Shown here one piece after another: positions 26,801-34,831 of a DNA stretch of 64,000 bases. Position 1 is the stretch's first letter, and every line of letters starts with the position of its first letter. Where the stretch lies: assembly GCA_004210455.1 (NCBI GenBank), contig SEFA01000014.1, positions 62,001 through 126,000 on the forward strand. Direction: 5' to 3'. Source of the stretch: Rubrivivax sp. Lineage in GTDB: Bacteria; Pseudomonadota; Gammaproteobacteria; Burkholderiales; Burkholderiaceae_C. The position numbers and the translations under genes were made by a program. A model generated the notes under the pieces. It was not told the DNA's origin and made no database searches. It worked only from the letters and a program-made list of their open reading frames with translations.

Positions 26801-27107
26801 CATCCTGATGACCTCGATCGCGTTCTGCGCGGGCGTCATCCCGCTGATCCTGGGCTCCGGCGCGGGCAGCGAGATGCGTCGCGCGATGGGCATCGCGGTG
26901 TTCTCGGGCATGGTCGGGGTGACGCTGTTCGGCATCTTCCTGACGCCGGTGTTCTACGCGCTGCTGCGCAAGAGCACGGAGAAGAAGCGGGCCCACGCGG
27001 CCGAGCTGCGTCATCAGATCGATGCCGCCGCCCATCCGTTCCATCCGGGCGTCGACGACGCCGATCCGCCGAAGGGCGGCACGCCTTCGCCGAAGGGGGG
27101 CGCATGA
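23805..27107 (+). CDS. RND multidrug efflux pump, inner-membrane subunit (MexF/AcrB-like)
   Basis: 1100-residue HAE1-family resistance-nodulation-division pump. The N-terminus MDISRFFIERPRFASVLSIF and the block RLPISEYPEVAPPQVVVRAQFPGANPRVISETVATPLE are typical of MexF; the proton-relay helix contains GIVVDDAIVVVENVER with the paired aspartates, and AQYESWSLPLAIIL and GLACKNAILIVEFAKELEERG are conserved in the second half. Twelve membrane helices and two large periplasmic loops are expected. The C-terminus carries a hydrophilic tail with PPKGGTPSPKGGA. Its stop overlaps the start of the outer-membrane gene (ATGA). Confidence 0.94.
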   Translation: MDISRFFIERPRFASVLSIFIFLVGLLAIFRLPISEYPEVAPPQVVVRAQFPGANPRVISETVATPLEEQINGLENVLYFDSQATADGGMTLTVTFKIGTNPEAAETAVQNRINRALPRLPDIVRQIGVTTEKSSPNLTMVVHMVSPDNSRDALYLRNYAQLQVRDELLRVQGMGSVQVFGSGDYAMRVWLDPAKLAGRGLTASDVTNAIREQNTQVAAGVVGAPPAPKGTDFQLQINTQGRLVTEEEFADVIIRTDTATGGLVRVRDVGRVEMGPGTYALRSLLNNKEAVGIGIFQAPQSNALNISKDVRATMERLKASFPAGVSYDIVYDPTRFVATSIEKVIHTLIEAVLLVVLVVIIFLQTWRASIIPLLAVPVSIVGTFAVLLLLGYSINTLTLFGLVLAIGIVVDDAIVVVENVERNLEDGLTPHAATIKAMQEVSGPIIAIALVLCAVFIPLTFVPGLSGQFYRQFAVTIAISTVISAFNSLTLSPAMAALLLRPHDAPKDPIMKVMDKLFGRFFHWFNCFFQRRSEGYSRGVTGILKRKGGALIVYAILLGLTALLFTRIPSGFVPAPDKQYLIGIAQLPAGATLDRTEEVIRRMSDIALKVPGIRDSIAFPGLSIAGFSAAPNEGIVFFGLDEFENRTSADKSKDAILGKVNGAIQQIQGARMFVVPPPAVDGLGNAGGFKVQVQDRSGLGEQALYGAVWGTLGPIYGDAKSGIGTPYSTYDINVPQLFAHVDRVKAKQMGVKLQDIYDTLQINLGSLYVNDFSRFGKTYQVIVQADAPYRANAGSITDLKTRNEKNEMVPLGALMNVDPTFGPTRVTRYNGFPSADINGAAKPGFSSGQAEAEIEQRLKNLPRGMTYEWTELTYQDRLTRDIKVGGVAIPTLGAVLAISVLLVVLVLAAQYESWSLPLAIILIVPMCILSALFGVWLSHFPPFAQAGDLNIFSQVALVVLVGLACKNAILIVEFAKELEERGEALHDAIIHACRMRLRPILMTSIAFCAGVIPLILGSGAGSEMRRAMGIAVFSGMVGVTLFGIFLTPVFYALLRKSTEKKRAHAAELRHQIDAAAHPFHPGVDDADPPKGGTPSPKGGA

Positions 27108-28543
27108 TGTTCTTCCGAGTCTCTCTGATGGCCGCCGCGGCGGCCGCAACGGTGGCGCTCACGGGCTGCTCGACGGCCCCGGCGCCGAAGAAGTCCGAGG
27201 TGCCGGTCGCCGGCGGCTTCGCCAACGCGCCGCAAGGTGACGGCGCCGTGCTGGCGCAGGCACCGGTGGGGCGCTTCTGGCAAGGCTTCAGCGACAGCGG
27301 GCTGGATTCGCTGGTGAACCGCGCGCTGCAGGCCAACACGGACCTGCGCATCGCGTCGGCCAACCTGCGTGAGGCGCGCGCGCTGTCGCGCTTCGCCGAT
27401 GCGCAGCTGTTCCCGACCGTCGACCTGACGGCCGGGGCCGGCCGCGCCCGCGCGCCGGACTACCAGGGCAATCCGCAGAGCAGCAACGCGTTCTCGGTCG
27501 GCTTCGACGTACGGTGGGAGGCGGACCTGTTCGGCCGCCTGTCCGACGAGCGCCGTGCCACCGCGGCCGAGCTGCTGGCCGGCGAAGCGGGCCTGCGTTC
27601 GGCGCAGGTCAGCGTCGCGGCGGAAGTGGCGCGCAACTACTTCGAGCTGCGCGGTCTGCAGGAGCAGCTGCGCGTCGCCCAGCAATCGCTGGAGACGCAG
27701 CAGGGGGCGTTGAAGCTGGTGGCGGGTCGGCAGGAAGCGGGCCGCGGCAACGGCTTCGACACCGAACGCGCCCGCGCGCTGGTGCAGAGCACGGCGGCCA
27801 CGATTCCCGCGCTGGAAATGGCGCTGGCGCGCACGCGGTACCGCCTCGCGGTGCTGACGGGCCAGCCGCCGACGGCGCTCGACGTGGAGCTGTCCGACGT
27901 CAAGCCGCTGCCGGGTCTGAAGACGATCGCGCTGGATCGCATCGGCACGCCCGAGGATCTGCTGCGTCGTCGTCCGGACGTCCGCGCGGCCGAAGCGCAG
28001 GCGGCCGCAGCCGCGGCGCGCGTGGGCGTGGCCCGTTCGTCGATGTTCCCGCGCATCACGCTCGGCGGCACGATCGGCCAGAACGCGTCGCGCATCGGTG
28101 ACCTGGGCGACGGTCCGGCGTATGCCTACAACCTCGGCGCGCAGCTGGTGTGGAACCTGATCGACTTCGGTCGCATCCGCGCCCAGATCGCGGCGGCGGA
28201 CGCACGCAACGAGGCCGCCTTCATCAGCTACGAGCGCACCGTGCTCGCCGCGCTGGAGGAGACCGAAGGCGCACTGGTGACCTACAACCGCAGCCAGCAG
28301 CAGGCGCAGGCACTGTTCGATGCGGCGGTCTCGGCGGAACGTGCAGCCAACATCGCGCGCGAGCGCTTCAAGGTCGGCATCAGCGACTTCCTCGCCGTCC
28401 TGGACGCCGAGCGTGAGCTGCTGACGGCACGCAACCAGCTGGCGCAATCGCAGACGGCGGCGGCGACCTCGCTGGTCGGTGTCTACAAGGCGCTGGCGGG
28501 CGGCATCGACGCCGAGGCGCCGGCCGCGACGGCGATGCGCTGA
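27104..28543 (+). CDS. RND outer-membrane factor lipoprotein (NodT/OprN-like)
   Basis: 479-residue outer-membrane channel of the NodT family, the exit duct of the tripartite pump. The signal peptide ends at the lipobox LTGCS. Features include FWQGFSDSGLDSLVNRALQANTDLRIASANLREARAL, the repeat-related blocks EVARNYFELRGLQEQLRVAQQS and RRRPDVRAAEAQAAAAAARVGVARSSMFPRITL, and VLAALEETEGALVTYNRS near the end. The ATG at 27104 overlaps the stop of the pump gene by four bases, indicating translational coupling. The product ends with ATAMR, just before a short tandem repeat of the coding end. Confidence 0.93.
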   Translation: MMFFRVSLMAAAAAATVALTGCSTAPAPKKSEVPVAGGFANAPQGDGAVLAQAPVGRFWQGFSDSGLDSLVNRALQANTDLRIASANLREARALSRFADAQLFPTVDLTAGAGRARAPDYQGNPQSSNAFSVGFDVRWEADLFGRLSDERRATAAELLAGEAGLRSAQVSVAAEVARNYFELRGLQEQLRVAQQSLETQQGALKLVAGRQEAGRGNGFDTERARALVQSTAATIPALEMALARTRYRLAVLTGQPPTALDVELSDVKPLPGLKTIALDRIGTPEDLLRRRPDVRAAEAQAAAAAARVGVARSSMFPRITLGGTIGQNASRIGDLGDGPAYAYNLGAQLVWNLIDFGRIRAQIAAADARNEAAFISYERTVLAALEETEGALVTYNRSQQQAQALFDAAVSAERAANIARERFKVGISDFLAVLDAERELLTARNQLAQSQTAAATSLVGVYKALAGGIDAEAPAATAMR

Positions 28544-28562
28544 CGGCGATGCGCTGACGGCC
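28534..28562 (+). repeat. Short tandem duplication at the 3' end of the nodT-like gene
   Basis: GGCGATGCGCTGAC, which contains the stop codon, occurs twice in a row and a third, changed copy (GGCCATGTGCTGA) follows. It probably arose by slippage and has no effect on the protein. Confidence 0.6.
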
Positions 28563-28573
28563 ATGTGCTGAAG

Positions 28574-30691
28574 TCAGCGCAACACGTCGCTCTCGGAAGC
28601 TTCCTTGAGCAGACGATCGCGATCGGCGGACAGGAGAAATCCTTCCGCCGATGCTTTTTCCGCGGCTGCTTTCACCGCGGCGACGTAGCCGGCGTGATCG
28701 ACGTATCGCTCCTCGAGTGAGGGCCGCGGGTCTCCGCTGGCCTCGCGCTCCGCGCGTGTCCGCGCGAATGGCACGTAGCCGCCCGCGTAGTTGCAGACCT
28801 GCCCGGCGTGGATGCCGTCGGCGGTGATGTTCCAGCCGAGGTAGGTGCCCAGCGGCGCCATCGACAGGACGGTCGGCACGCCGCCGACCTCGTTGCCGTC
28901 GGCGTCCACGCGCGGCACCTTCGCCGGCAGCACGCGCTTGATCTTCGGCGGGATCTGGTCGGGAACGCCCGACGCTTCGACGCGGTCGAAACCTGGCCCC
29001 CAGTCGTAATCGAAGACCGGGAAGACGAAGTTCTCCGGTCGGAACACGTGCTCCGGAATGCCCGGCACGCCGATCGGGAAGCCCATCGCCTTCTGCGTCG
29101 GATCGACGAGTTCGCCGCGCGCCAGCGTGGGATAGCGGCTTGGCGGCGGAGGGGTTCCCTTCAGCACCCAATCGCGCATCGCCGCGCTCAACACACTGCG
29201 CAGCTCGCGGTGCGGGAGCGGGTTCGGAGCAAGCGTCGCCTGCCCGAAGTTGTTGCCGGGGCAGTTGAACGACGCGGTGTCCGCCTCGTGGCGGAAACCG
29301 CCGCCACCGCCGCCATGCGGGCTGCCGGCCACGTAGTAGCGCCGCACGTCCGGCGCGAGCGGAATGTCCGTGTCCGCCGCCGATCCGACCCACTCCAGCG
29401 AGAGCTTCAGCGCGTAGACCTCTGCGGCGCCGAAGTGCTCGAACACCTTGGGGCAGGTCCTGCTCGCGGTGCAGCGGGTCAGCAAGCCCTTCGCGGGCAG
29501 GCCTCGGGCCTTGTCGGCCCAGTCGACCCACCATTGCGGGCCTTCGCTGCCCATCTGGAAGAGCTCCAGCACGCCGTCGGGTTGCGCCCAGCGGGCGTTG
29601 GCCGCCACGCGGCGGCCCGCGATGATGGCCCACGCGCCGTCGTGGACCTGGCGGCCGGCCTCGTCCTGGTTCAGGCCCATGAACAGGAACTGGCGGACCA
29701 TGTTCCCCGATTGCGAGACACCGCGGATCGCGCTGCCGCGCACCTGGCCGGCGATCGGGTTGGGCGTGCCGGCGTCGTCGGCCTTCGCGTACCGGAAGAA
29801 CGCGCCGACATCGCGGAACGCGGCCATGCCGACGCCCAGCACGTACGCGTTGCCGGCGGTGTAGACGATCTGGTAGACCTTGCCCGCGTCGAAGCCGCCG
29901 CGCAGGCAGACGTGGATCGGCAGGTTGGACGGCGCGTGCGACGCATCGATGTCGATGGGAGCGCCGGGGAACGGCTGTCCGTGGTCGCAGCGGGCGAAGG
30001 CCCAGTCTTTCGGATCGACGGTGCCGGCCGTCGTGATACGGCCGTCGACGGTTTCCTTCGTGTGGACCGTCAAGGTCGCGCGCGTCGTGTCCAGCGAGAC
30101 CGGCAGGTAGGGCATCGGATTGCCCTGCACCATCAACGGCTGGGAATCCGGCCCACTGCGGTTGACGATGCGCGCCATCACCGGGCCGGTCACCGGCTTG
30201 CCGTCGACGCGCGCGACCGGCGCGCGGACATAGTGGTTGAGCGCTGCCTCGGGCCGCGTGCGCGGCACGCCGGTGTTGCCCGCGTTATCGGCTTGCCATC
30301 CGCTGCGCAGGCCGATGTCGCCGGCCTTGAGCTCACCAGACTGCAGCCGCACTTCGCCGCCGCGGTTGGGCACGTCGTGCCACAGGAAGCCGCTGGAACG
30401 CTCGCGGTCGACCGGCCGGGTGATCACCCAGTTCGTCTCGTAGCGGACGAGGCCGTCGGCCTCGGCGCCGAGCCTCAGATCGGTGATCACCGCGTTGTGG
30501 CTGTCCTTCGGATCGAGCTCGCCGAACGCGCGACCGCGGAGTTCCTCATAGCCGCGCTGCTCGCCGGTCAGCGGCGTGACTTCGTCGACCACGATGCGCG
30601 TCACGCGTGCGTGAGCGGCACCGATGGCCAGCAGCGACAGCACGGCCAGCGCCGCTCCCTGAGTGCGTGTTCGCGTGCAGGGGATCCGCAT
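28574..30691 (-). CDS. Secreted alpha/beta hydrolase domain protein (Abhydrolase_10-like)
   Basis: 705-residue exported protein, with a signal peptide ending about AHARVTRI. It contains a serine nucleophile elbow (GVSQSGNMVRQ), so an esterase or lipase-like activity is plausible, and it resembles the alpha/beta hydrolase domain-containing proteins of the PF20091 type; the substrate is unknown. The ATG at 30691 overlaps the stop of the LytTR response-regulator gene (ATGA), so hydrolase and two-component system are translationally coupled. It converges with the RND operon with a 30-base gap. Confidence 0.75.
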   Translation of the reverse strand: MRIPCTRTRTQGAALAVLSLLAIGAAHARVTRIVVDEVTPLTGEQRGYEELRGRAFGELDPKDSHNAVITDLRLGAEADGLVRYETNWVITRPVDRERSSGFLWHDVPNRGGEVRLQSGELKAGDIGLRSGWQADNAGNTGVPRTRPEAALNHYVRAPVARVDGKPVTGPVMARIVNRSGPDSQPLMVQGNPMPYLPVSLDTTRATLTVHTKETVDGRITTAGTVDPKDWAFARCDHGQPFPGAPIDIDASHAPSNLPIHVCLRGGFDAGKVYQIVYTAGNAYVLGVGMAAFRDVGAFFRYAKADDAGTPNPIAGQVRGSAIRGVSQSGNMVRQFLFMGLNQDEAGRQVHDGAWAIIAGRRVAANARWAQPDGVLELFQMGSEGPQWWVDWADKARGLPAKGLLTRCTASRTCPKVFEHFGAAEVYALKLSLEWVGSAADTDIPLAPDVRRYYVAGSPHGGGGGGFRHEADTASFNCPGNNFGQATLAPNPLPHRELRSVLSAAMRDWVLKGTPPPPSRYPTLARGELVDPTQKAMGFPIGVPGIPEHVFRPENFVFPVFDYDWGPGFDRVEASGVPDQIPPKIKRVLPAKVPRVDADGNEVGGVPTVLSMAPLGTYLGWNITADGIHAGQVCNYAGGYVPFARTRAEREASGDPRPSLEERYVDHAGYVAAVKAAAEKASAEGFLLSADRDRLLKEASESDVLR

Positions 30692-31482
30692 CACTGGCCC
30701 TTGAACAGACCTTGGAACTGCCGCGACACCGGCAGCTTCTCCGCGCAGCCCTTGAGCGAGAGCTGCATCGTGTTCTCGTCGACGCGCGTGGCGCTCGTGA
30801 TGAAGCGGCTGTTGACCAGCACCGAGCGGTGCACTTGCCAGAACACGCCCGGGTCGAGGTCGCTGAGCAGTTCCTTGAGCGCGGTGCGGATCCACGCCTC
30901 GCCGTCGCGATGCACGACGCGGGTGTAGCGGCTGTCGCTCTGGAAGAACAGGATGTCGTCGGGCGCGATCAGCTGGATCTCGCGACCCTGGCTGGCCTGG
31001 ATCGGCCGCATCGTCGGTCGCTGCGCGGGCAGCAGCTGGCGGAGCAGTTCAAGCGTGGCCGCGGGCATCGCCGGCAGGGAGGGGCTGTCGACCGCATCGG
31101 CCTCCTGTGCCTGGCGTTGTCGCAGGCGCTGGAGGCACTGCTCCAGCCGCGCGTCCTCGACCGGCTTCAGCACGTAGTCGACCGCGCCCGCCTCGAAGGC
31201 CGAGAGCGCGTGGTCGCCATAGGCCGTGACGAACACGACCTGCGGCGGCTCCGCCAGTTGCGACAGGCGCTGCCCGACCTCCAGGCCCGACATCCCGGGC
31301 ATGCGGATGTCGAGGAAGCAGAGCTGCGGCTCGTGTTCGAGGCAGTCGTCCCAGGCGTCGCAGCCGTTGACGCTGGCCGCCACGATCTCGATCTCCGGCG
31401 CCAGGCGCGCCAGCGCGGCGCGCAGCTGCTCGCGCGGGCCTTCCTCGTCGTCCGCGATCAGCGTGCGGATCTTCGTTGTCAT
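30691..31482 (-). CDS. LytTR-family response regulator
   Basis: 263-residue response regulator: receiver domain at about 1-125 with acidic pocket ADDEE, phosphoacceptor Asp in LCFLDIRMPGMSGLEV, the conserved Thr in FVTAYGDHAL and Lys in YVLKPVED; then a LytTR DNA-binding domain at about 155-255 (IQLIAPDDILFFQSDSRYTRVV, then FWQVHRSVLVN). Genes of this type usually regulate a nearby transporter, enzyme or exopolysaccharide function. It follows the histidine-kinase gene by 43 bases and overlaps the hydrolase gene, so it belongs to a three-gene unit. Confidence 0.92.
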   Translation of the reverse strand: MTTKIRTLIADDEEGPREQLRAALARLAPEIEIVAASVNGCDAWDDCLEHEPQLCFLDIRMPGMSGLEVGQRLSQLAEPPQVVFVTAYGDHALSAFEAGAVDYVLKPVEDARLEQCLQRLRQRQAQEADAVDSPSLPAMPAATLELLRQLLPAQRPTMRPIQASQGREIQLIAPDDILFFQSDSRYTRVVHRDGEAWIRTALKELLSDLDPGVFWQVHRSVLVNSRFITSATRVDENTMQLSLKGCAEKLPVSRQFQGLFKGQ

Positions 31483-31525
31483 GCGTGTTCTCTCCCCGAT
31501 GTGGCCGATACGACCGATGCGAGCG

Positions 31526-32629
31526 TCAGGCCGTCGGCACTTCGACCCAGGCCAGGCATCCGGGCGCTTCCGCCGGACCCGGCTCCAGGCCCAGCGCGGC
31601 GTGCGCGCCGAACTGCGCCTTCAAGCGCTCGCGTGTGTTGGCCAGCCCCAGGCCCTCGCAGGCGCCCGGCGGCAGGCCTTGTCCGCCGTCCTGCACCTCC
31701 AGGCGCAGCCGGCCGTCCGCCGCCTTCACCCGCACCGCGATGTGTCCGCCGCGCAAGCTGGGCTCGATGCCGTGCGTGATGGCGTTCTCCGCCAGCGTCA
31801 GCAGCGTGCCCGGCGGCAGGCTCGCGGCGGCGATCGCCGCCTGCGCGGGCGCGTCCGTGTCCAGCGACCAGCTCAGCCGCTGCCCCAGCCGCGCCTGCAT
31901 GATGTCCAGGTAGCTGCGCACGATCTGGAGCTCCTGCTCCAGCGGCAGCCGGTCCTGCTCGAACATCGGCAGCGTCGCCCGCAGGTAGCGCGTCAACGAG
32001 CGCAGCATCGGCCCGGCGCGGTCGTCGCGCGTGTCGACCCAGTGCTGCAGCGACGCCAGCGTGTTGAAGAGGAAATGCGGCTGGATCTGCGCCGTCGCCA
32101 GCCGCTGCGCCATCGCGACGCGCTCTTCCTGCGCGTCGAGCTCGGCCAGGCGCGCGCCCAGCTGCTGCGTCCGGTAGAGCGTCAGGAACCACCACGACGA
32201 CACCGTCAACGTCATCCCGCCAGCCACGAAGGGCAGCAGGTCCCGGGCCTCGGCGCGGAAGCCGGCCTTCACCATCCCCAGCGTGACCAGCACCATCAGC
32301 ACGCTGAGCGCAAAAGTCGCGCCGTTGAATCGGGTCCGGGTCGGCTGGCGCCAGAGCCAGCGCGCGACACCCAATCCCAGCGACGCCATGCCGAGGCCAC
32401 CGATCAGGATCACATGCGCCAGCTCGCGCGGCAGCATCGTGTAGAACACCAGCCCCAGCACCAGCACGTTGCTCATCACATAGCTGTCGACGACGGTGGA
32501 CCAGGTCTTCAGGCCCGAGCGCTCGATCTCCTCCTCGGTGAAGGTGCGGCGCGGTCCTGGGAACAGCCATTGCGTCCAGTCCCCCTTGGCCTGAGGGACC
32601 GCATCGGCGGAAGCGCTGGGCGAAGTCAT
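31526..32629 (-). CDS. LytS/YehU-type sensor histidine kinase
   Basis: 367-residue membrane kinase: four or so hydrophobic segments (about residues 45-160), then a His_kinase domain with the phosphoacceptor in QIQPHFLFNTLASLQ and an HATPase_c region with LTLAENAITHGIEPSLRGGH (N box) and DGGQGLPPGACEGLGLANTRERL (G boxes). There is no separate sensor domain, so the membrane part probably senses. It is the first gene of the unit that continues with the LytTR regulator and the secreted hydrolase; the amidotransferase gene ends only 9 bases upstream of its start. Confidence 0.92.
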   Translation of the reverse strand: MTSPSASADAVPQAKGDWTQWLFPGPRRTFTEEEIERSGLKTWSTVVDSYVMSNVLVLGLVFYTMLPRELAHVILIGGLGMASLGLGVARWLWRQPTRTRFNGATFALSVLMVLVTLGMVKAGFRAEARDLLPFVAGGMTLTVSSWWFLTLYRTQQLGARLAELDAQEERVAMAQRLATAQIQPHFLFNTLASLQHWVDTRDDRAGPMLRSLTRYLRATLPMFEQDRLPLEQELQIVRSYLDIMQARLGQRLSWSLDTDAPAQAAIAAASLPPGTLLTLAENAITHGIEPSLRGGHIAVRVKAADGRLRLEVQDGGQGLPPGACEGLGLANTRERLKAQFGAHAALGLEPGPAEAPGCLAWVEVPTA

Positions 32630-32638
32630 GCGGCGAGT

Positions 32639-33412
32639 CTAGGCGAGGGGCCCGGTCAGCGCCTCAGGATGCGGCGAATGGCAGTGGGCGAGGACGATCG
32701 GTCGACTGCGACGACCGAGCAGACGCCGTGGCGGCCGGTGCCCCGTTCCGCTCAATCGCCTCCTCATGCTCGGCATTCGCTCCACGGGGCACCGGCCGCC
32801 ACGGCGTCTGCTCGGCGTGACGTGGCCGAAGGGCGGCTGACGCAGCAGGTAATGCAGCTTGGTCGAGCCGTGCGCCCACAGCGCCTGGCCGTTGGACAGC
32901 AGCATGTTGAACGTGCCGTGGCCGTTGAGTCGCGGCAGCAGCTCGCGCAGCGTGTGGTTCAGTTCCTCGATCGCCGGCATGTCGGCGTGCGCCTTCGCCA
33001 GTTCCTGCATCAGCCAGCAGAAGGCCTGCTCGCTGTCGGTCTGCCCCACCGGCTTGAACGCCGCATGCAGCCGCGGCGAGAAACCCTTCAGGTCGCCGTT
33101 GTGCGCGAACACCCAGTAGCGGCCCCACAGCTCGCGCACGAACGGATGGGTGTTCTCCAGCGAGACCACGCCCTGCGTCGCCTTGCGGATGTGCGCGATG
33201 ACGACGTCGCTGCGGATGGGGTAGGTCTTGACCAGCTCCGCCAGCGGCGACACCCGGGCGCTGTGGTGGTCGACGAAATGCCGCAGCCCGCGGCCCTCGA
33301 AGAACGCGATGCCGAAACCGTCCTTGTGCTCGTGCGCCCGCGTCGCCAGGCCAGCGAAGCTGAACATCACATCGGTCGGTCGGCGGGCGTTCATGCCCAT
33401 CAGCTGGCACAT
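32639..33412 (-). CDS. Class II glutamine amidotransferase, C-terminus replaced by a repeat
   Basis: YafJ-like class II glutamine amidotransferase with the N-terminal nucleophile Cys (MCQLMGMNARRPTDVMFSFAGL) and conserved HKDGFGIAF, HIRKATQG, NTHPF and FAHNGDLKGF blocks. The family-like sequence stops abruptly after LHYLLRQPPFG; the remaining about 60 residues are arginine-rich (TPSRRRGGRCP, RMPSMRRRLSGTGHRPPRRLLG) and come from a palindromic repeat inserted on this strand at 32715-32815. By comparison with E. coli YafJ about 50-55 C-terminal residues are missing, and I do not find them downstream. The product may be inactive or unstable. It is co-directional with the flavoprotein gene upstream. 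Confidence 0.75.
   Translation of the reverse strand: MCQLMGMNARRPTDVMFSFAGLATRAHEHKDGFGIAFFEGRGLRHFVDHHSARVSPLAELVKTYPIRSDVVIAHIRKATQGVVSLENTHPFVRELWGRYWVFAHNGDLKGFSPRLHAAFKPVGQTDSEQAFCWLMQELAKAHADMPAIEELNHTLRELLPRLNGHGTFNMLLSNGQALWAHGSTKLHYLLRQPPFGHVTPSRRRGGRCPVERMPSMRRRLSGTGHRPPRRLLGRRSRPIVLAHCHSPHPEALTGPLA
32715..32815 (-). repeat. Palindromic repeat element, copy A
   Basis: A perfect 31-bp inverted repeat (32715-32745 with 32785-32815) encloses a 39-base centre. On the minus strand the centre matches copy B at 62219-62299 at 37 of 39 positions, and the inner arm bases GGCCGGTGCCCC are shared. The outer 19 bases of each arm are unrelated to those of copy B but remain fully self-complementary. 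It lies inside the reading frame of the amidotransferase gene. Confidence 0.85.
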
Positions 33413-33474
33413 CGCGGTCTCTCCAGGATCAGGTCGCTCAGGTCGCGCAGGTCGCTGGGCTCATCAGGCAAGGC

Positions 33475-34761
33475 TCATTCCAGGAACAGCCGCGTGATCC
33501 CCTTCAGGCTCACCAGGTTGCCGGGGTTGCTGGTCTCGTTGAGCACGCCGCTCATCCGCTTCACCAGGCGCGGGCTCTTCTGTGCGCGCCAGATCAGCAG
33601 ATCGGCCAGCCAGGGGAAACGGTTGACGCGGTTGCCGCGCTCGTAGAGGTCGTACTTGGGCTGCAGCGCGCGCAGGCCCTGCTCGTACTGCTCGCGGACC
33701 TGGGCGTCGACGGCGGATGCCGAGGCGCCCGCGCGGTGCGCCAGGATGGCCTCCGCGGCCAGCAGTCCGGTCTCCATCGCCTTGCCGATGCCTTCGCCCG
33801 TGAACGAGTAGGTCGAGCCCGCCGCCTCGCCGGTGACCAGCAACCCCGGCCGCGTCCAGCGCGCGCCGTTGAGCGTGCAGCGCAGCGGCGCGCCCTTGAG
33901 TTCGCCGATCAGTTCGCCCTCGGCCATCAGGCGCTTGGCGGGCGGGTAGTGCTCGACGAAGGCGTCGAAGATGGCACGCAGGTTGACGTCCTTCTTCTGG
34001 CCCTTGCCGGCCATGTCCTTGTGGCTGTCGGTGACGCCGACGCCGATGTTGAAGCTGCCGTCCGGCGCCGGGAAGATCCAGCCGTAGCCCGGCTGCACCG
34101 GCTTGCACCAGACCACTTCCAGCGCCTTGATCTCGCCGACCATCGCCGGCGCGCGCACGTAGCCGCGCAGCGCGACGCCGCTGGGGGTGTGACGCTCGCA
34201 CATGCCGGCGGCGGTCAGCGCCTTGGGCACGGCGCCGGTGGCCAGGATCACCCAGTCTGCGGCGATCTCGTGCGGCTCGCCGTTGATCGTGAGCCGCGCA
34301 CCGCGCACGCGACCCTGCTCATCGTCCAAGGTCGCCTCGAAGCGCGCCGGCGTCAGGAAACGCGCGCCGGACTCCTGCGCGCCCAGGTTGAGGATTTCGT
34401 CGAGCTGCTTGCGCGGCAGCACCGCGAGGTGGCCCGGCACATCGATGCGGCCGCCGCGCGGTCCGATGCAGCCCACATGCGCCGAACGCTGCGCCTTGGC
34501 CATCACGCGATCCAGCAGGCCGAGGCGCTCCAGCGCCTTGTGCGCATCCGGGATCAGCCCGTCGCCGCAGACCTTGTCGCGACCCAGCGGCTGCTGGTCG
34601 GCGAACACCACGTCCAGTCCGGCCTTGGCAAGCCAGCGCGCCGCGGCGCTGCCGGCAGGGCCGGCGCCGATGATCAGGACGTCGCAACGCAGTGGGGGTG
34701 CCGATACAACGGGGGGAGCAAGGGGAGCGGAAGGGATCGCGGGCTCGTTCATGTGGCGCAT
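33475..34761 (-). CDS. Geranylgeranyl reductase family flavoprotein
   Basis: 428-residue FAD-dependent oxidoreductase. The N-terminal dinucleotide fold (DVLIIGAGPAGSAAARWLAKAG) is followed by the substrate-family motif GRDKVCGDGLIP and, further on, WIFPAPDGSFNIGVGV and GLLVTGEAAGSTYSFTGEGIGKAMETG, all typical of geranylgeranyl reductase-related oxidoreductases (the ChlP/UbiH-like superfamily). In a non-phototroph the substrate is probably an isoprenoid or another unsaturated lipid. The ATG at 34761 is chosen because GGAG lies 5-6 bases upstream (MRHMNEP); starts at 34752 and 34782 are possible. It is followed by the amidotransferase gene after 62 bases. Confidence 0.85.
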   Translation of the reverse strand: MRHMNEPAIPSAPLAPPVVSAPPLRCDVLIIGAGPAGSAAARWLAKAGLDVVFADQQPLGRDKVCGDGLIPDAHKALERLGLLDRVMAKAQRSAHVGCIGPRGGRIDVPGHLAVLPRKQLDEILNLGAQESGARFLTPARFEATLDDEQGRVRGARLTINGEPHEIAADWVILATGAVPKALTAAGMCERHTPSGVALRGYVRAPAMVGEIKALEVVWCKPVQPGYGWIFPAPDGSFNIGVGVTDSHKDMAGKGQKKDVNLRAIFDAFVEHYPPAKRLMAEGELIGELKGAPLRCTLNGARWTRPGLLVTGEAAGSTYSFTGEGIGKAMETGLLAAEAILAHRAGASASAVDAQVREQYEQGLRALQPKYDLYERGNRVNRFPWLADLLIWRAQKSPRLVKRMSGVLNETSNPGNLVSLKGITRLFLE

Positions 34762-34783
34762 TGTCTCCGCTCCGCGAACCAAT

Positions 34784-34807
34784 GAAAAAGGGCCCCGGAG
34801 GGCCCTT
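34784..34807 (-). terminator. Rho-independent terminator of TonB receptor 1
   Basis: On the minus strand AAGGGCC pairs with GGCCCTT around a 6-base loop and is followed by TTTTTC. It ends the receptor transcript just before the flavoprotein gene begins. Confidence 0.85.
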
Positions 34808-34831
34808 GATGGGTGCTGGGAAATCCGACGA

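Noticed and set aside
23814-27149. 1111-codon open frame antisense to the RND pump
   Set aside because: A shadow of the pump gene: high-GC third positions keep antisense frames open, and the product is a low-complexity His/Arg/Asp-rich sequence.
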